Assembly (NCBI GenBank): GCA_036010965.1
Contig: DASCMO010000103.1
Coordinates: 1-64,000 of the forward strand
DNA from: GCA-2686265 sp036010965
Lineage (GTDB): Bacteria > Planctomycetota > UBA1135 > GCA-002686595
DNA length: 64,000 nt
Reading direction: 5' to 3'
Shown: positions 45,017 to 54,467 of the stretch, piece after piece
How the letters are laid out: every line of letters starts with the position of its first letter
Numbering within the stretch: the first letter of the stretch is position 1
Made by a program: the position numbers and the translations under genes
The notes under the pieces: model-generated
What the model was told of the DNA's origin: nothing
Databases searched by the model: none
Seen by the model: the letters and a program-made list of their open reading frames with translations, nothing else

Positions 45017-45418
45017 TCAGCCCCGACCGGGCGATTCGGGCGGTTTCCGCCCCGCCCAGGCCAGCAGGACCCAGCCGACGATGAAGGCCGCCCCGCCCAG
45101 GGGCGTGATCGGGCCCAGGAGAGCCGGTCCACCGAGGGCCAACCCGTAGAGCGAGCCGCAGAACCCGACCGTTCCGGCCAGCAGGGCCCAGCCCGCTCCG
45201 GCCAGCGCCCTGCTTCGCTGCGCGCTTCCTGCGCCGCGCGCCATCAGGCCCAGCGCGAGCAGCGCGACGGCGTGGAACATCTGGTAGTGGACGGCGGTGC
45301 GCCAGACCTCGAGCTGCCTGGTGTCCAGGCGCTCGGCCAGCCCATGCGCTCCGAAGGCGCCCAGCCCCACGGCGATCGCGCCCGAGAGCGCGCCGACGAC
45401 GATCCAGTTCTGTTTCAT
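45017..45418 (-). CDS. DUF423 (YgdD-like) small membrane protein
   Basis: 133 residues with four membrane helices, the size and topology of the family. Diagnostic sequence: GALSGAIAVGLGAFGAHGLAERLDTRQLEVWRTAVHYQMFHAVALLALGL; the GAFGAHGL and HYQxxHALALL patterns mark DUF423. The function is unknown in all bacteria. It stands alone after repeat copy B and before the carboxypeptidase-regulatory protein gene; both neighbours are on the minus strand but are separate. Confidence 0.92.
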   Translation of the reverse strand: MKQNWIVVGALSGAIAVGLGAFGAHGLAERLDTRQLEVWRTAVHYQMFHAVALLALGLMARGAGSAQRSRALAGAGWALLAGTVGFCGSLYGLALGGPALLGPITPLGGAAFIVGWVLLAWAGRKPPESPGRG

Positions 45419-45469
45419 CAGGGTCCTTCAACGCCCTCTTGCCAGGGCGATCCGTCGCGACACCGTTCG

Positions 45470-47143
45470 TCAGTCGATCGCGCCCGGAGGCAGGATCAAC
45501 TCCCACTCAACATCTCCCTCGATCTCGATCTCGCGCTCCTTCCAGAGTACGTCGCGGTGCCAGCGCGAGCTGAGCTTCCAGACGCCGGGCTGGAGATCCT
45601 CGATCCGCAAGGGGACATCGGGCGCGAGCAAGGGCAAGTCGAGCGGCTCGCCGTTGACCCAGACCTCGACCGGCAAACCCTGGTGGCGAGCCTGGGTCGC
45701 GATCTCGAAGCTCGCGAGATCGACCGTCGCCTCCTCCAGTTCGAGCACGACCTGCGTGTCCCCCGGCCGCACGACGCTCCCCGCCCAACCTCGACCGCGC
45801 GGGCCGCGCGCCGTCAGGTAGCGCACCGCCGAAAGGGCCTCGTCCGCCGAGAGCTCGAAGCGGCCGTCCGAGCCGGTCAAGGCCGACTGCACGCCCAGAT
45901 TGGGAAAGACGTGCGTCTCGTGCACTCCCGCCGGCATCTTCAAGAGCCGCTGGGTGCCCTTGGCGCGGTCGGGGACCTCCAAGGTCACGAGCGCACCGCC
46001 AACCGGACGCCCGGCGCGCTGCACGACACCGCGCACCGAGGGCACCGGCTCGAGGTGCAGGACGAGGTGCAGGGGCTTCCCCGAAGAGAGGTTGACCTCC
46101 GTCTTCATCGGGACCGCACGCGCTCCGGCATGGAAAAGAAAGGCCTGGAAACGATCGGGAGGCAGGTCCTCGACCGTCACCGTATTGCCCGGAAAGATCG
46201 ACACCGGACTGATGCTGTACCAGGGGAACTTGCGCTGGCGCTGACGCTCGTTCTGGGCGCCGAACAGAGGCATCAAGAAGAGCTGGGCCGACTGGGTCGC
46301 ACCGACGCGCTCGGGGATCGTGACCTTCAAGCTTACCCCGCGCTCGAGCACGTACTTCAAGCGACCGCGAGGGATCGTCTGGCCGGCAGTGATGTTGTAA
46401 CTCTCGCGATACGCCGCGTAGCCCGGCTTGTCCACGTGGACAAGCACCTGGCCAGAGGACATCTGCGGGAAGTAGAAGAACCCGCGCTCGTCGGTGGTGG
46501 TCCGCCGGCCGTCCATCGTGACCTCGGCCGTCTGCAAGGGCTCACCCCCGGTGTCGATCACCTGGCCGTAGACGGCGGCGGGCCGGCCAAAACCGACGTT
46601 CAGCAAGGCTTGCTTGTCGTTGCGCAAGCGCAACTCGCGCATCGCGCCGGGAATCGTCGCGCCGGTGATCTCGACGATCGAGAGCCCCGGGTACAGATCG
46701 CTGGCCCCCAGCTTTCCGTCCGGACCGGTCTCCAGCACGCGCGAAGCGTTCGGACCGGCGATGAACGTCACGCGGCAAGGCGCGCCCCGTCCCGTCGCGT
46801 CGCTGATGCGCCCGCGCAAACGGGCGCTCGCGCCGCTGCCCAGGCCGGGGGCGTTCTCGGCGTCGAGCAGACCGGACGCGCGCACCAGCTCCAGTTCGAT
46901 CTCGAGGGGAAAGAGCACAGTCGTCGCCGTCGGATCGGGCACGGCCGGGCCCTGGGAACCGGCCCGCAACTCCCCCGCCACGGGTACGGCCAGACCGGCC
47001 CCGACGCCGCGGGACGGCCCCGGCGTCTGTACCAGAGGAGCCGCGGCCGAGCCCTCGCCACCCGAGACCGACCACACCACGGCCGCCAGAGCGCTGCCGA
47101 GGGCGAGCAGCACTGCCATCAGGATCACCTGCCGCCTGTTCAT
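45470..47143 (-). CDS. membrane-anchored protein with repeated carboxypeptidase-regulatory-like domains
   Basis: 557 residues from ATG 47143. N-terminal signal-anchor (MNRRQVILMAVLLALGSALAAVVWSV). Several beta-sandwich units with the carboxypeptidase-regulatory/CNA-B pattern: RISDATGRGAPCRVTFIAG, YGQVIDTGGEPLQTAEVTMDGR with TTTDERGFFYFPQMSSGQVLVHV, and RGVVQRAGRPVGGALVTLEV with TGSDGRFELSADE. Proteins of this kind are common among planctomycete envelope proteins and may bind protein or sugar; there is no enzyme domain. A divergent gene at 47245 begins 101 bases away. Confidence 0.75.
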   Translation of the reverse strand: MNRRQVILMAVLLALGSALAAVVWSVSGGEGSAAAPLVQTPGPSRGVGAGLAVPVAGELRAGSQGPAVPDPTATTVLFPLEIELELVRASGLLDAENAPGLGSGASARLRGRISDATGRGAPCRVTFIAGPNASRVLETGPDGKLGASDLYPGLSIVEITGATIPGAMRELRLRNDKQALLNVGFGRPAAVYGQVIDTGGEPLQTAEVTMDGRRTTTDERGFFYFPQMSSGQVLVHVDKPGYAAYRESYNITAGQTIPRGRLKYVLERGVSLKVTIPERVGATQSAQLFLMPLFGAQNERQRQRKFPWYSISPVSIFPGNTVTVEDLPPDRFQAFLFHAGARAVPMKTEVNLSSGKPLHLVLHLEPVPSVRGVVQRAGRPVGGALVTLEVPDRAKGTQRLLKMPAGVHETHVFPNLGVQSALTGSDGRFELSADEALSAVRYLTARGPRGRGWAGSVVRPGDTQVVLELEEATVDLASFEIATQARHQGLPVEVWVNGEPLDLPLLAPDVPLRIEDLQPGVWKLSSRWHRDVLWKEREIEIEGDVEWELILPPGAID

Positions 47144-47244
47144 GAAACGCCGATCACGGGAGCCCTCTGGGTCCGAAGCACCCTCGAATAGCAGGATAGA
47201 CGACGCCGGTTGCCGCTCCACCCCCCCCTTTCCACAATGCCGCG

Positions 47245-49401
47245 ATGACCAGCGGCGGATTTTTCGGGCTGGCGCTCGGATCCTGGTTCCTCGCGACGGC
47301 TGCGGGAGGGGGCGACGGTCTGCCCCTGCCGCACCTCGCGGCCCGCCTCGAGCTCGAAGTAGGCGGCAAACCCGAGGGCTGCCTCGCCTGCGACCTCGAC
47401 GGCGACGGACGCGACGAGCTGCTGGCGGCCATGCGCCTTCCCGGCACGCTGCTCGTGTGGCCCCGACCTCCCAGCGCCTGGGAGCTGGCGGTCGAACCGA
47501 TCGAGATCCCCGTCGGCGCCTGGCCCCTGGGCCCGGTCGCCCTGCCTGGCCCGGACGGCGCGCGGGTGGCCGTTGCGTCGCGCGCCGACGACGCGATCGA
47601 GGTACTCCGCATCGCTCTCGGCGACGGCGAGGTCACGCGCCGCGTCCTCCCGCTCCGCGCCCGACCGCGCGTCATCGCCGCGGGCGATCTGGGCGCGGAC
47701 GGTCGCTTCGAGGTCGCCGTCGTCGACACGGCCGGCCGAATCGTCCTCTGGGATGGCGAGCAGGCGGCGACGAGCTTCGAGACGGGCGAGGAGCTCGCAA
47801 CCTGCCTGCACATCCTGCGCGACGGCACGGGCGTCGCCGTCGGCTACCAGGGCTCACGCCAGGTGCGCCTGTTCCGACGCCGTGCGGGCGGCGGACCGCT
47901 CGAACTCGAAGCGGGCGAGACTCACGACCTCGGCGGCCTGCCGCGCGCCATCGCCGAGCTTGACCTCGACCGGGACGGCGCCCCCGAGTTGCTGGTCGCC
48001 GGCGGCGATCGCTGGCTGTGGATCCTGGGCGAGAACGGCGCCACGGGCGAGCCACGGCGCATGGAGGTGGGCCTGGTCCCCCTGCGTATGCAACCGGCCG
48101 ACATGACGGGCGACGGCCGCGACGAGCTGGTCCTGTTGCAGTTCGGCGAGCTCACCTACCAGGTGATCGCGGGCCTGGGCGACGCGGACAGCCTGCGCGC
48201 GCTCGAATACGCCGGCCAGAATCCCTGGGACCTCGCGGTCGGCGACCTGAACGGCGACGGCCTGCCCGAACTGGCCTTCGCCAATCCCGACGCCCGGCGC
48301 GTGAGCGTGCTATTCGGCAACGCGCCCTACGGCCTGCGCCAGGCGCAGCGCATTCCGACCGGACGCGCGCCGCACTCGATCGCCTGCGGCGACCTCGACG
48401 GCGACGGTCGAGTAGAGGCCGCGGTGCTCAACTCCCTCGAAGGGACGCTCTCCCTGCTCCCCAACATCAGCGGCAACCTGCGCCAGGGCTTCAGCCTGCC
48501 CGCCGGCGAAGGAGCCAACCACGTCGCCGTGATGGACGTGAACGGAGATGGACTCCGGGATGTCCTCTGGACCGCTCGCGACGCGGGCGGCGTGTATCTT
48601 CGGGCAGCCCTGGGCGACGGGGAACGCGGCCTGCCGACGCTCACACCCCCTACCGCACTGCAAGGCGTGCGCGAGGCCGAAGACGCCCTCTTCCGCGAGG
48701 AGAAGGGCAGCGTCGAGGTCTTCATCGCCGACCGGGAGGCCGGCCGACTCTCCTGGTTCGCCGTCGGAGCCAGCGGCGAAGCGCTGCGAGTCCAGCCCCT
48801 GCACTCGGTCCTACTCCCCGCCGCGCCGCGCACCCTGGCGCTGGTGACGGTCGCGGGCCGCGAGCTAGTCGCGGTCGCCATGGGCACGGAACAGGGGCGC
48901 GCCGGGATGACCCTTGTGGAGGCGCGCCGCGCCGGTGACACCGGACACCTGACCGCGGGCGAAGGCCCGCGCACCTGGAGCCTGCCGATCGCCCTGTGCA
49001 CCGCCGATTTCGACGGCGACGGCCTCGACGACCTGGTGCACCTCGGACGCTTGCGGCCCGGCCGAACGGGCGGGATGGTGGAGGTCTTCCTCCAGCGCGA
49101 GGGCGGCGTCTGGCGCGAGCTGCCGACCTTCGAGACCGGCCAGCGGCCATTTGGGATCGCGGCCCGCGACCTGACCGGCGACGGCCGCGCCGAGATCGTG
49201 GTCAGCGCCCAGAACAGCCACCACGTGAACCTGTGGTTCCCCGACGGCGCCGCCGAGCCGCGCTTCAAGCGCGCCGCCGACCTGGGGGTCGGCACGGGGC
49301 CCCTCGACCTGCTCTTCGCCGACCTCACCGGCGACGGGCGCGTGCGGCTACTCGTGGCCAACGCCTTCAGCAACGACCTGTCGGTGATCGAGGTGCGCTG
49401 A
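47245..49401 (+). CDS. secreted FG-GAP repeat beta-propeller protein
   Basis: 718 residues. Signal peptide MTSGGFFGLALGSWFLATAAGGGDG. Repeats across the whole length have the DxDxDGxxE/D loop: DLDGDGRDELLAAM, DLDRDGAPELLVAGG, DMTGDGRDELVLLQ, DLNGDGLPELAFAN, DLDGDGRVEAAVLN, DVNGDGLRDVLWTA, DFDGDGLDDLVHLG, DLTGDGRAEIVVSA and DLTGDGRVRLLVAN. About ten units fit two propeller turns. No catalytic domain is seen. Divergent from the gene at 45470. FG-GAP propellers usually bind calcium and act in adhesion or protein contact. Confidence 0.85.
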   Translation: MTSGGFFGLALGSWFLATAAGGGDGLPLPHLAARLELEVGGKPEGCLACDLDGDGRDELLAAMRLPGTLLVWPRPPSAWELAVEPIEIPVGAWPLGPVALPGPDGARVAVASRADDAIEVLRIALGDGEVTRRVLPLRARPRVIAAGDLGADGRFEVAVVDTAGRIVLWDGEQAATSFETGEELATCLHILRDGTGVAVGYQGSRQVRLFRRRAGGGPLELEAGETHDLGGLPRAIAELDLDRDGAPELLVAGGDRWLWILGENGATGEPRRMEVGLVPLRMQPADMTGDGRDELVLLQFGELTYQVIAGLGDADSLRALEYAGQNPWDLAVGDLNGDGLPELAFANPDARRVSVLFGNAPYGLRQAQRIPTGRAPHSIACGDLDGDGRVEAAVLNSLEGTLSLLPNISGNLRQGFSLPAGEGANHVAVMDVNGDGLRDVLWTARDAGGVYLRAALGDGERGLPTLTPPTALQGVREAEDALFREEKGSVEVFIADREAGRLSWFAVGASGEALRVQPLHSVLLPAAPRTLALVTVAGRELVAVAMGTEQGRAGMTLVEARRAGDTGHLTAGEGPRTWSLPIALCTADFDGDGLDDLVHLGRLRPGRTGGMVEVFLQREGGVWRELPTFETGQRPFGIAARDLTGDGRAEIVVSAQNSHHVNLWFPDGAAEPRFKRAADLGVGTGPLDLLFADLTGDGRVRLLVANAFSNDLSVIEVR

Positions 49402-49444
49402 AGCGCGTCGCGCCTTCTGGCGCAACAGAGACGCGCGGCGCCCC

Positions 49445-51229
49445 TCAGGGTTTCAGCTTGCCCAGCATCTCCACCAGACCGGGAGCGAAGCGCAGGGTGC
49501 CGCCGCCGGGGTTGATACCACTGTGCTCGCTGCGCGTCGACAGGAAGCCGTAGGGACGGCGGTATTCGGCGACGCTGCTGCGCAAAACGGTCGTGAACAT
49601 GGCCCGCAGCTCGCTCGTGCGCAAACCGAGCTCCCCGTCGTAGGCGATCGCGAGACCGGCCAGGAGGTTTTGCGGGACGCCGGTGAAGTCCCCCACCTGC
49701 AGGTCCGCCCGCGGATCGAAGCCGAAGATCGTCACGTCGCCCCAGGCGCCGTTGCCGTACTGCTCGCCCTTGAAGTGGGAGCGCACGGCCGCGCGCAGGA
49801 GGTCGGCGACTCGGGACGCTTCCGCGGGCTCCAGGCGTGCCATACGCGCCAGGATCTCCCAGCATCGGACCTGGTCGGCGGCCACGTTGCCCCCCAGGCG
49901 CAGAGCGTCACGCCACATCGGCGCGTAGTGGCGATATCCGCTCAGGACGATACGCCGGAACGTCTCGTCGGAGGGGTGCGCCTTCCACATCACCAGGGCG
50001 CGCTCGCCGTAGTGGCCGAACTCGTCATCGAAGCCTGGGTCGATGACGTCCCAGGTTCCGTGCCAGAGGTGGGTGAATTCGAAGGTCCCCACGGCTTCGC
50101 GGGCTGCCGCCGTGAAGCGCTCATCGCCGGTGTACGCCCCCAGGCGTGCCAGCTGCGCCGGGACATCCAGGCGGCGCAGGGGCGGGTAGCCGGTGGCGGG
50201 CCGCCCGTTGCCCGGCCGATAGCCCGGCGCGATGTTGCCATCCGGCAGGACGCCCTCCGCCAGCACGTGCTCCCCGATGGTGACGGCGTGGGCCAGGGCG
50301 CGCTCGCGAGTGCGCTCGGGGCCGCGCTCGAAGAGGTCGAGCAGGAAGCGCAGGGCGACGTGGACCTCCCGCGGCCGCTCGTTCTCAGGGACGTCCTCCT
50401 CGACGTTCCAGCCACACGGAAGCCCGGTCCCCGGATCGAGGGCGAGCTCCAGGTAGTCGTCCACGAAATCTTCGAGGCGGCGACGCCAGGCTGGGTCCTC
50501 GCGGGCCTCGAGGGCGTCGAAGAGCACGAAGTAGAGCGAGCTCATCCCGCCCGCGCCGATGCCCGCGGGCTCGCCGCTCACCACGTCGTAGTAACGACAG
50601 ACGAATTGCGTCTCGCGTGGCCCGACGCGGTCGAGCGAACGCTCGGTCCACTCGCCGAAGAACCAATCGAGGTGGACGATGATCTCCTCCCGCAGTGCGT
50701 TCTCGTCGGGGCAGGGGAGCTCGACCTCCACGCGAATGTCCGTCCACCATGCCGCGTCGCCCGCGTCGGCTTCCAGGGTCAGGAGGAAGCGCGGCGAGGG
50801 CGCGAGCGAAGCGAAGGGTTCCAGGCTCGCGGGCCGAAACTCGAACTCCTCGACAGCCCCCGCGGAAGGGCCGCTGTCCAGCTCGAAGCGCACGCGCGCC
50901 CCGCGACCGTCCGTGACCACCACGCGCCCACGGCCCGACATGCGCCCTCGGACGACGATGCTCTCGACCAGCGGGCCGTAAGCCGCGAAGGGCTGATGCG
51001 CCTTGAGGGATCCCGCGCTGCCCAGCCAGGTGGTGCCGTCGCGTTCGACGAGCTGCTCGACCCCGCGCGCCGTACGCCACCAGGGGACGAGCGCAGGAGC
51101 GCCCTCGGTCTCGCCCACGAGCGCCTCCTCATCGAAGCGCGGGTTGTCGATCAGTTGCACCCAGACCGTCGGCTCGTCACTACTCGTGCCCGTCGCCGTG
51201 CAAGGAAGCGACAACATGAGCGACGCCAC
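49445..51229 (-). CDS. secreted alpha-toroid protein of unknown function, with N-terminal beta domain
   Basis: 594 residues if GTG 51229 is the start; an in-frame TAG lies 36 bases upstream and gives little room for a longer signal. The N-terminal SLMLSLPC looks like the end of a lipoprotein signal (Cys10), but the hydrophobic part is shorter than usual. Residues about 25-170 seem to be a jelly-roll (NPRFDEEALVGETEG, RVRFELDSGPSAG). After 180 the protein is helical with repeats such as REVHVALRFLLDLFERGPERTRERALAHAVTIGEHVL, matching six-hairpin glycosidase-type toroids in layout. No catalytic residues can be named with confidence. Confidence 0.65.
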   Translation of the reverse strand: MASLMLSLPCTATGTSSDEPTVWVQLIDNPRFDEEALVGETEGAPALVPWWRTARGVEQLVERDGTTWLGSAGSLKAHQPFAAYGPLVESIVVRGRMSGRGRVVVTDGRGARVRFELDSGPSAGAVEEFEFRPASLEPFASLAPSPRFLLTLEADAGDAAWWTDIRVEVELPCPDENALREEIIVHLDWFFGEWTERSLDRVGPRETQFVCRYYDVVSGEPAGIGAGGMSSLYFVLFDALEAREDPAWRRRLEDFVDDYLELALDPGTGLPCGWNVEEDVPENERPREVHVALRFLLDLFERGPERTRERALAHAVTIGEHVLAEGVLPDGNIAPGYRPGNGRPATGYPPLRRLDVPAQLARLGAYTGDERFTAAAREAVGTFEFTHLWHGTWDVIDPGFDDEFGHYGERALVMWKAHPSDETFRRIVLSGYRHYAPMWRDALRLGGNVAADQVRCWEILARMARLEPAEASRVADLLRAAVRSHFKGEQYGNGAWGDVTIFGFDPRADLQVGDFTGVPQNLLAGLAIAYDGELGLRTSELRAMFTTVLRSSVAEYRRPYGFLSTRSEHSGINPGGGTLRFAPGLVEMLGKLKP

Positions 51230-51303
51230 GGCATAGATGTGTGATCTGGTGGGAATGGCTGGCTATCCTGTCCGGCTTCATTCTCGCACGGAGAACTGAC
51301 CAG

Positions 51304-52329
51304 ATGAAGCACCACACCATCGTCGAGATCCTCGGGGACGGCATTTCCGCCGAACTCTCCGAGAGCGTCCACGCCGTGGCCGAGGTTTTGCCTCTCGGCC
51401 TCGAGTTCGTCGAGATGGACCTTTCAAACGCCGAACGCGAGCGGATCGGCCCGGAGATCTACGATCGCGCCGAGGAGCTGATGCGGCTCCACCGGGTGGC
51501 GATCAAGTACCCCACGGCCACGACCCGCGAGAGTCCCAACAAGGTGCTGCGCGATCGCTGCCGCTTCGCGGTCATCCATCGGCCGGTGTGCTCGATCCCG
51601 GGCATCGAAACCAATTTCACGCAGCAGCTCGACATCGACGTGGTGCGCGTCGCCACCGGCGGCACCTACGACGACGCCGGGCGGCGCATCGGACCGGACA
51701 CGGCAGTTTCCTTGCGCGTCATCTCCCGCGGACCGAGCAGGCACGCGGCGCGCTTCGCCTTCAAGCAGGCGCTGGTGCGCGGCACGGCCGTGGTCTCCAC
51801 GAGCAAGTGGACGATCCAGCGCGAGACCGACGGCTTCTTCGAGGAGATTGTCGATCAGGTGGCCGAGGACTATCCCTCCGTCGAGTACCGGCGCGAGCTG
51901 TTCGACGCCCTCTTGGCCGGCCTGATCATGCACCCGGAACGCTACGGCGTGATCGTGACACCAAACGAGTACGGCGACTTCCTCTCGGACGCCGCCTGCG
52001 GCCTGATCGGCTCCGTGGGGATCGGTGACAGCGCCTCCTACGCTTTCGATGATGAGGGCCGGGTGGAGCTCGCCATGTTCGACCCCGCCGGCGGCAGCGC
52101 TCCCGACATCGCCGGAGAGGACGTCGCCAACCCCTGCGCGGCGCTCTTGGCCATGGCGAACATGCTCGGGCACATCGGCGAGCGCACGGCCTCCACCGCC
52201 CTGCGTGATGGACTGATGGCGGCCATGGCCGAGGGCTGCAAGACGCGCGACATCGGCGGCGATATGGGCACGCGCACCTTCACGGCCGAGGTCATCGAGC
52301 GCATGAAGGCGCGCCTCGCCGCGGGGTAG
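51304..52329 (+). CDS. isocitrate/isopropylmalate dehydrogenase family protein, divergent
   Basis: 341 residues from ATG 51304 (GGAG upstream). N-terminal VEILGDGIS, the NAD-binding VTPNEYGDFLSDAACGLIGSVGIGDSAS and the family block SAPDIAGEDVANPCAALLAMANMLGHIGE are clear. Yet key places differ: in the substrate loop the usual SPNxxLRxxLxLxxNxRP is ESPNKVLRDRCRFAVIHRPVCSIPGIETNF, and the EPVHGSAPD block reads FDPAGGSAPD, losing the His. The substrate may therefore be another 2-hydroxyacid. The gene is divergent from the toroid protein gene and has no partner nearby. Confidence 0.8.
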   Translation: MKHHTIVEILGDGISAELSESVHAVAEVLPLGLEFVEMDLSNAERERIGPEIYDRAEELMRLHRVAIKYPTATTRESPNKVLRDRCRFAVIHRPVCSIPGIETNFTQQLDIDVVRVATGGTYDDAGRRIGPDTAVSLRVISRGPSRHAARFAFKQALVRGTAVVSTSKWTIQRETDGFFEEIVDQVAEDYPSVEYRRELFDALLAGLIMHPERYGVIVTPNEYGDFLSDAACGLIGSVGIGDSASYAFDDEGRVELAMFDPAGGSAPDIAGEDVANPCAALLAMANMLGHIGERTASTALRDGLMAAMAEGCKTRDIGGDMGTRTFTAEVIERMKARLAAG

Positions 52330-52436
52330 GTTCCCCTCAGCGCCTCGCCCGGACCCCGCGCCCGACATCTTCTCGGGAAAGCCGGTGTGTCCCGGTGTGC
52401 GAGCTGGTAGCGAACGCGATCCGGCCGGAAACCCTA

Positions 52437-53801
52437 CTACCAGTGGATCTGCAAGCCGTTCGTCAGGTTGAACAGGGAACCGCAGGGGGAGAGGGTCGGG
52501 TCGGAGTACCAGAGCTGGTAGTTCTTCACGTCACCCGCGGAGATACCGCCGGCGGCGTGGATGTCGATCGATGTCTGGCAGGCCCCGGTCGCGTCCGCCA
52601 TGACGATCTCCAGGCGGATGGCGTTTCCGCCGGCACAGCGGAGCCCGTCACCGAAGCTGATGCCCACACCACCCGCGATCTGGTTGTCGCCCTGGAAGAA
52701 CAGACCAGGCTGGCCGGGAACCGCGCCCTCGCCCAGGAGCACGAGCGTTCCCGGGCCCGGAGGACCGGTCGCACTCAGGTGAGCGCCCTGGACGTTGGCT
52801 CCGTTGGCGCACCCGTGGCCGGAAGCTCCGGGATTGCCGCAGATCCCACCTGGGAATGACGAGGAACCGTCACAGAAGCAATAGCTCGCCCCGACGGCAC
52901 CCGAGAGCACTTCGACCTCCGCCAGGGTCAGGAATCCGTTGCCGTCGTTGTTCTGACCGAGCAATTTCACGCGCACCCGATCGCCACCGGTCCCCGCCGG
53001 CAAGGAGACCCGGTGCACGCCGTTGGCCGGGACGCTGCCGGAACCGACGTAGTAGTCCTGGCCGAACTGCTCCGTCGCGCCGGAGAACACGGAGACGCGG
53101 AAGTTGCTGAGCCTGCCCGAGCAGCAGTCCAGGCGGTTGTAAAGCAGTACGCTCGAGAGTGCCGCGGTCGATCCGAAGTCGACCTCCCACCAGCTATCGG
53201 GGACGTCGGCGGTGTGGGTGCAGGAACCGTTTCCCCAGGTACCGCTCGTGTTTCCGTCGATGCCACGCAGTGCATCGCCGCCATGGGCGGTGGAGGACTG
53301 GAGCGCAATGCCCCCCAGGGCGAGGTTGTTCGCCGGCGTGCCCCCCACGAACAACTCGAAAGAACCCGTCCCGGGAGCGGCGCCAGGAAAGTTGCCGAGC
53401 TGGATGGTGTAGATCTCGCCCGCGACCGCGCTCCACTCGGCCGTGGACTGCAGGCCGCAGGTGTCGTCGTTGCACGCCAGGGCCGAACCGCTCACTGGGC
53501 AGCCGCTACCCGGATAGACGGCTATCTTCGTGTCGGTACCAGTCTGGCTGCAGGTGTACAGTCGGACCGGACCATCCGCGGTCGCGCTCCACTCGAACCA
53601 GACATCGGTGCCAATGCCCGAGGTGCCGAACGCCAGACAGAGGGACTCACTCTGGCCCTCCGTTCCCGTGGTGGCGGCGGTGTTGTCGAAGAGGAAGCTC
53701 CCCTCTCCAACGATCTGGTCCGGAGCGTTGCAGGAGTCACCGCCGCCGAAGGGCTGCGAAGGAGCCGCGAGGAGGACGGAGAGAACCAGCAGAGAGCTCA
53801 T
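52437..53801 (-). CDS. secreted protein with F5/8 type C (discoidin) domain and shared Cys-rich C-terminal module
   Basis: 454 residues from ATG 53801. Signal peptide MSSLLVLSVLLAAPSQ. Residues about 30-150 are a PPC-like beta domain (DVWFEWSATADGPVRLYTCS, GEIYTIQLGNF). Residues 160-300 form a discoidin/fucolectin domain (ALRGIDGNTSGTWGNGSCTHTADVPDSWWEVDFG, SSVLLYNRLDCCSGRLSNFRVSVF), a sugar-binding fold. The C-terminal 150 residues start CFCDGSSSFPGG and repeat the module of the VCBS protein gene at 24193, with FGDGLRCAGGNAIRLEI and YSDPTLSPCGSLFNLTNGL. The protein is probably displayed on the cell surface. Confidence 0.83.
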   Translation of the reverse strand: MSSLLVLSVLLAAPSQPFGGGDSCNAPDQIVGEGSFLFDNTAATTGTEGQSESLCLAFGTSGIGTDVWFEWSATADGPVRLYTCSQTGTDTKIAVYPGSGCPVSGSALACNDDTCGLQSTAEWSAVAGEIYTIQLGNFPGAAPGTGSFELFVGGTPANNLALGGIALQSSTAHGGDALRGIDGNTSGTWGNGSCTHTADVPDSWWEVDFGSTAALSSVLLYNRLDCCSGRLSNFRVSVFSGATEQFGQDYYVGSGSVPANGVHRVSLPAGTGGDRVRVKLLGQNNDGNGFLTLAEVEVLSGAVGASYCFCDGSSSFPGGICGNPGASGHGCANGANVQGAHLSATGPPGPGTLVLLGEGAVPGQPGLFFQGDNQIAGGVGISFGDGLRCAGGNAIRLEIVMADATGACQTSIDIHAAGGISAGDVKNYQLWYSDPTLSPCGSLFNLTNGLQIHW

Positions 53802-54117
53802 CGAGTTGTTCCCGGGAGTGAGTGATCCGGAGGGCCTCCCGGCCCAACCACGAGCATCTGGAGTGGTCCATCCTACGCCAGGGAGCGCTCTTCGGACACC
53901 CGCCCCCCCCTACCCTGCCGGCGATGCGGGTCGAGGCCTGCTCGTGCGCTGGGGGCCGCCGACGGTCTCCGAACTACGACTGCTCCGGGAGCGGGGCGCC
54001 GGGGATCGCTGACCGCTCGATCCTCAGCACGGCCCGCGCGGATGGAACAGACACGGCCGCAGGAGCGCGAGGCTCCCGCGGCCGTACGAGTCGGTGGGTA
54101 CTGGAGAGCCCGTCGGG
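53802..54117 (-). other. 316-base non-coding interval
   Basis: Lies between the start of the discoidin protein gene (53801) and the end of the small membrane protein gene (54118). I see no gene. It contains the hairpin at 54053-54085 and presumably the discoidin gene promoter. Confidence 0.4.
54053..54085 (-). terminator. hairpin downstream of the small membrane protein pair
   Basis: ACGGCCGC (54053-54060), A, GGAGC, loop GCGAG, GCTCC, C, GCGGCCGT (54078-54085): 13 paired bases with one A-C mismatch. It lies 33 bases after the stop at 54118 on the minus strand. The following T-rich part (GTCTGTTCC) is weak, so it is a probable rather than certain terminator. Confidence 0.55.
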
Positions 54118-54351
54118 CTAGTTGGGAGCGGTCCGCTGCTCCCTACCGTAGATGACGACGAACAGGAGCAAGGCGATCAAGCCTGCCAGGCCCTTGTCCG
54201 AGATGTTACCTGCAAGAGTGGCGATCCCCGTCGCGATCCCCGTGGTACCGGGGAAAAGGATGTCGATCACGACACCCACGACGATCAGCGAAACGCCAAA
54301 GCTGGCGAGGTCGCGGAGTAACCGCGTGGCCTTCGAGATGGTCTGTTGCAT
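54118..54351 (-). CDS. small two-helix membrane protein, paralogue 2
   Basis: 77 residues with two hydrophobic helices (FGVSLIVVGVVIDILFPG and GLAGLIALLLFVVIYG). It resembles the neighbour upstream at 54468-54704: both share the order VGVV-x2-FPxTxGI, a short loop, then KG/AGGLxGLIxLLLF. Two tandem copies of a short protein suggest a duplication; no family is recognised. Ribosome-binding site weak. A hairpin follows the stop. Confidence 0.6.
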   Translation of the reverse strand: MQQTISKATRLLRDLASFGVSLIVVGVVIDILFPGTTGIATGIATLAGNISDKGLAGLIALLLFVVIYGREQRTAPN

Positions 54352-54467
54352 GGCCGAATGTTGGATTGGGTTGCGGGAAGAGGCTGTGGCCGAGCTGATC
54401 AGCTAGTGCCAGAAAAAATCTGCCTGATGCTCTCGCTAGCCTGCTCCCTGAACGCGGGACCTACGGC

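Noticed and set aside
44879..47191. 770-codon open frame on the plus strand
   Set aside because: Antisense to the DUF423 and carboxypeptidase-regulatory genes, with no protein-like motif.
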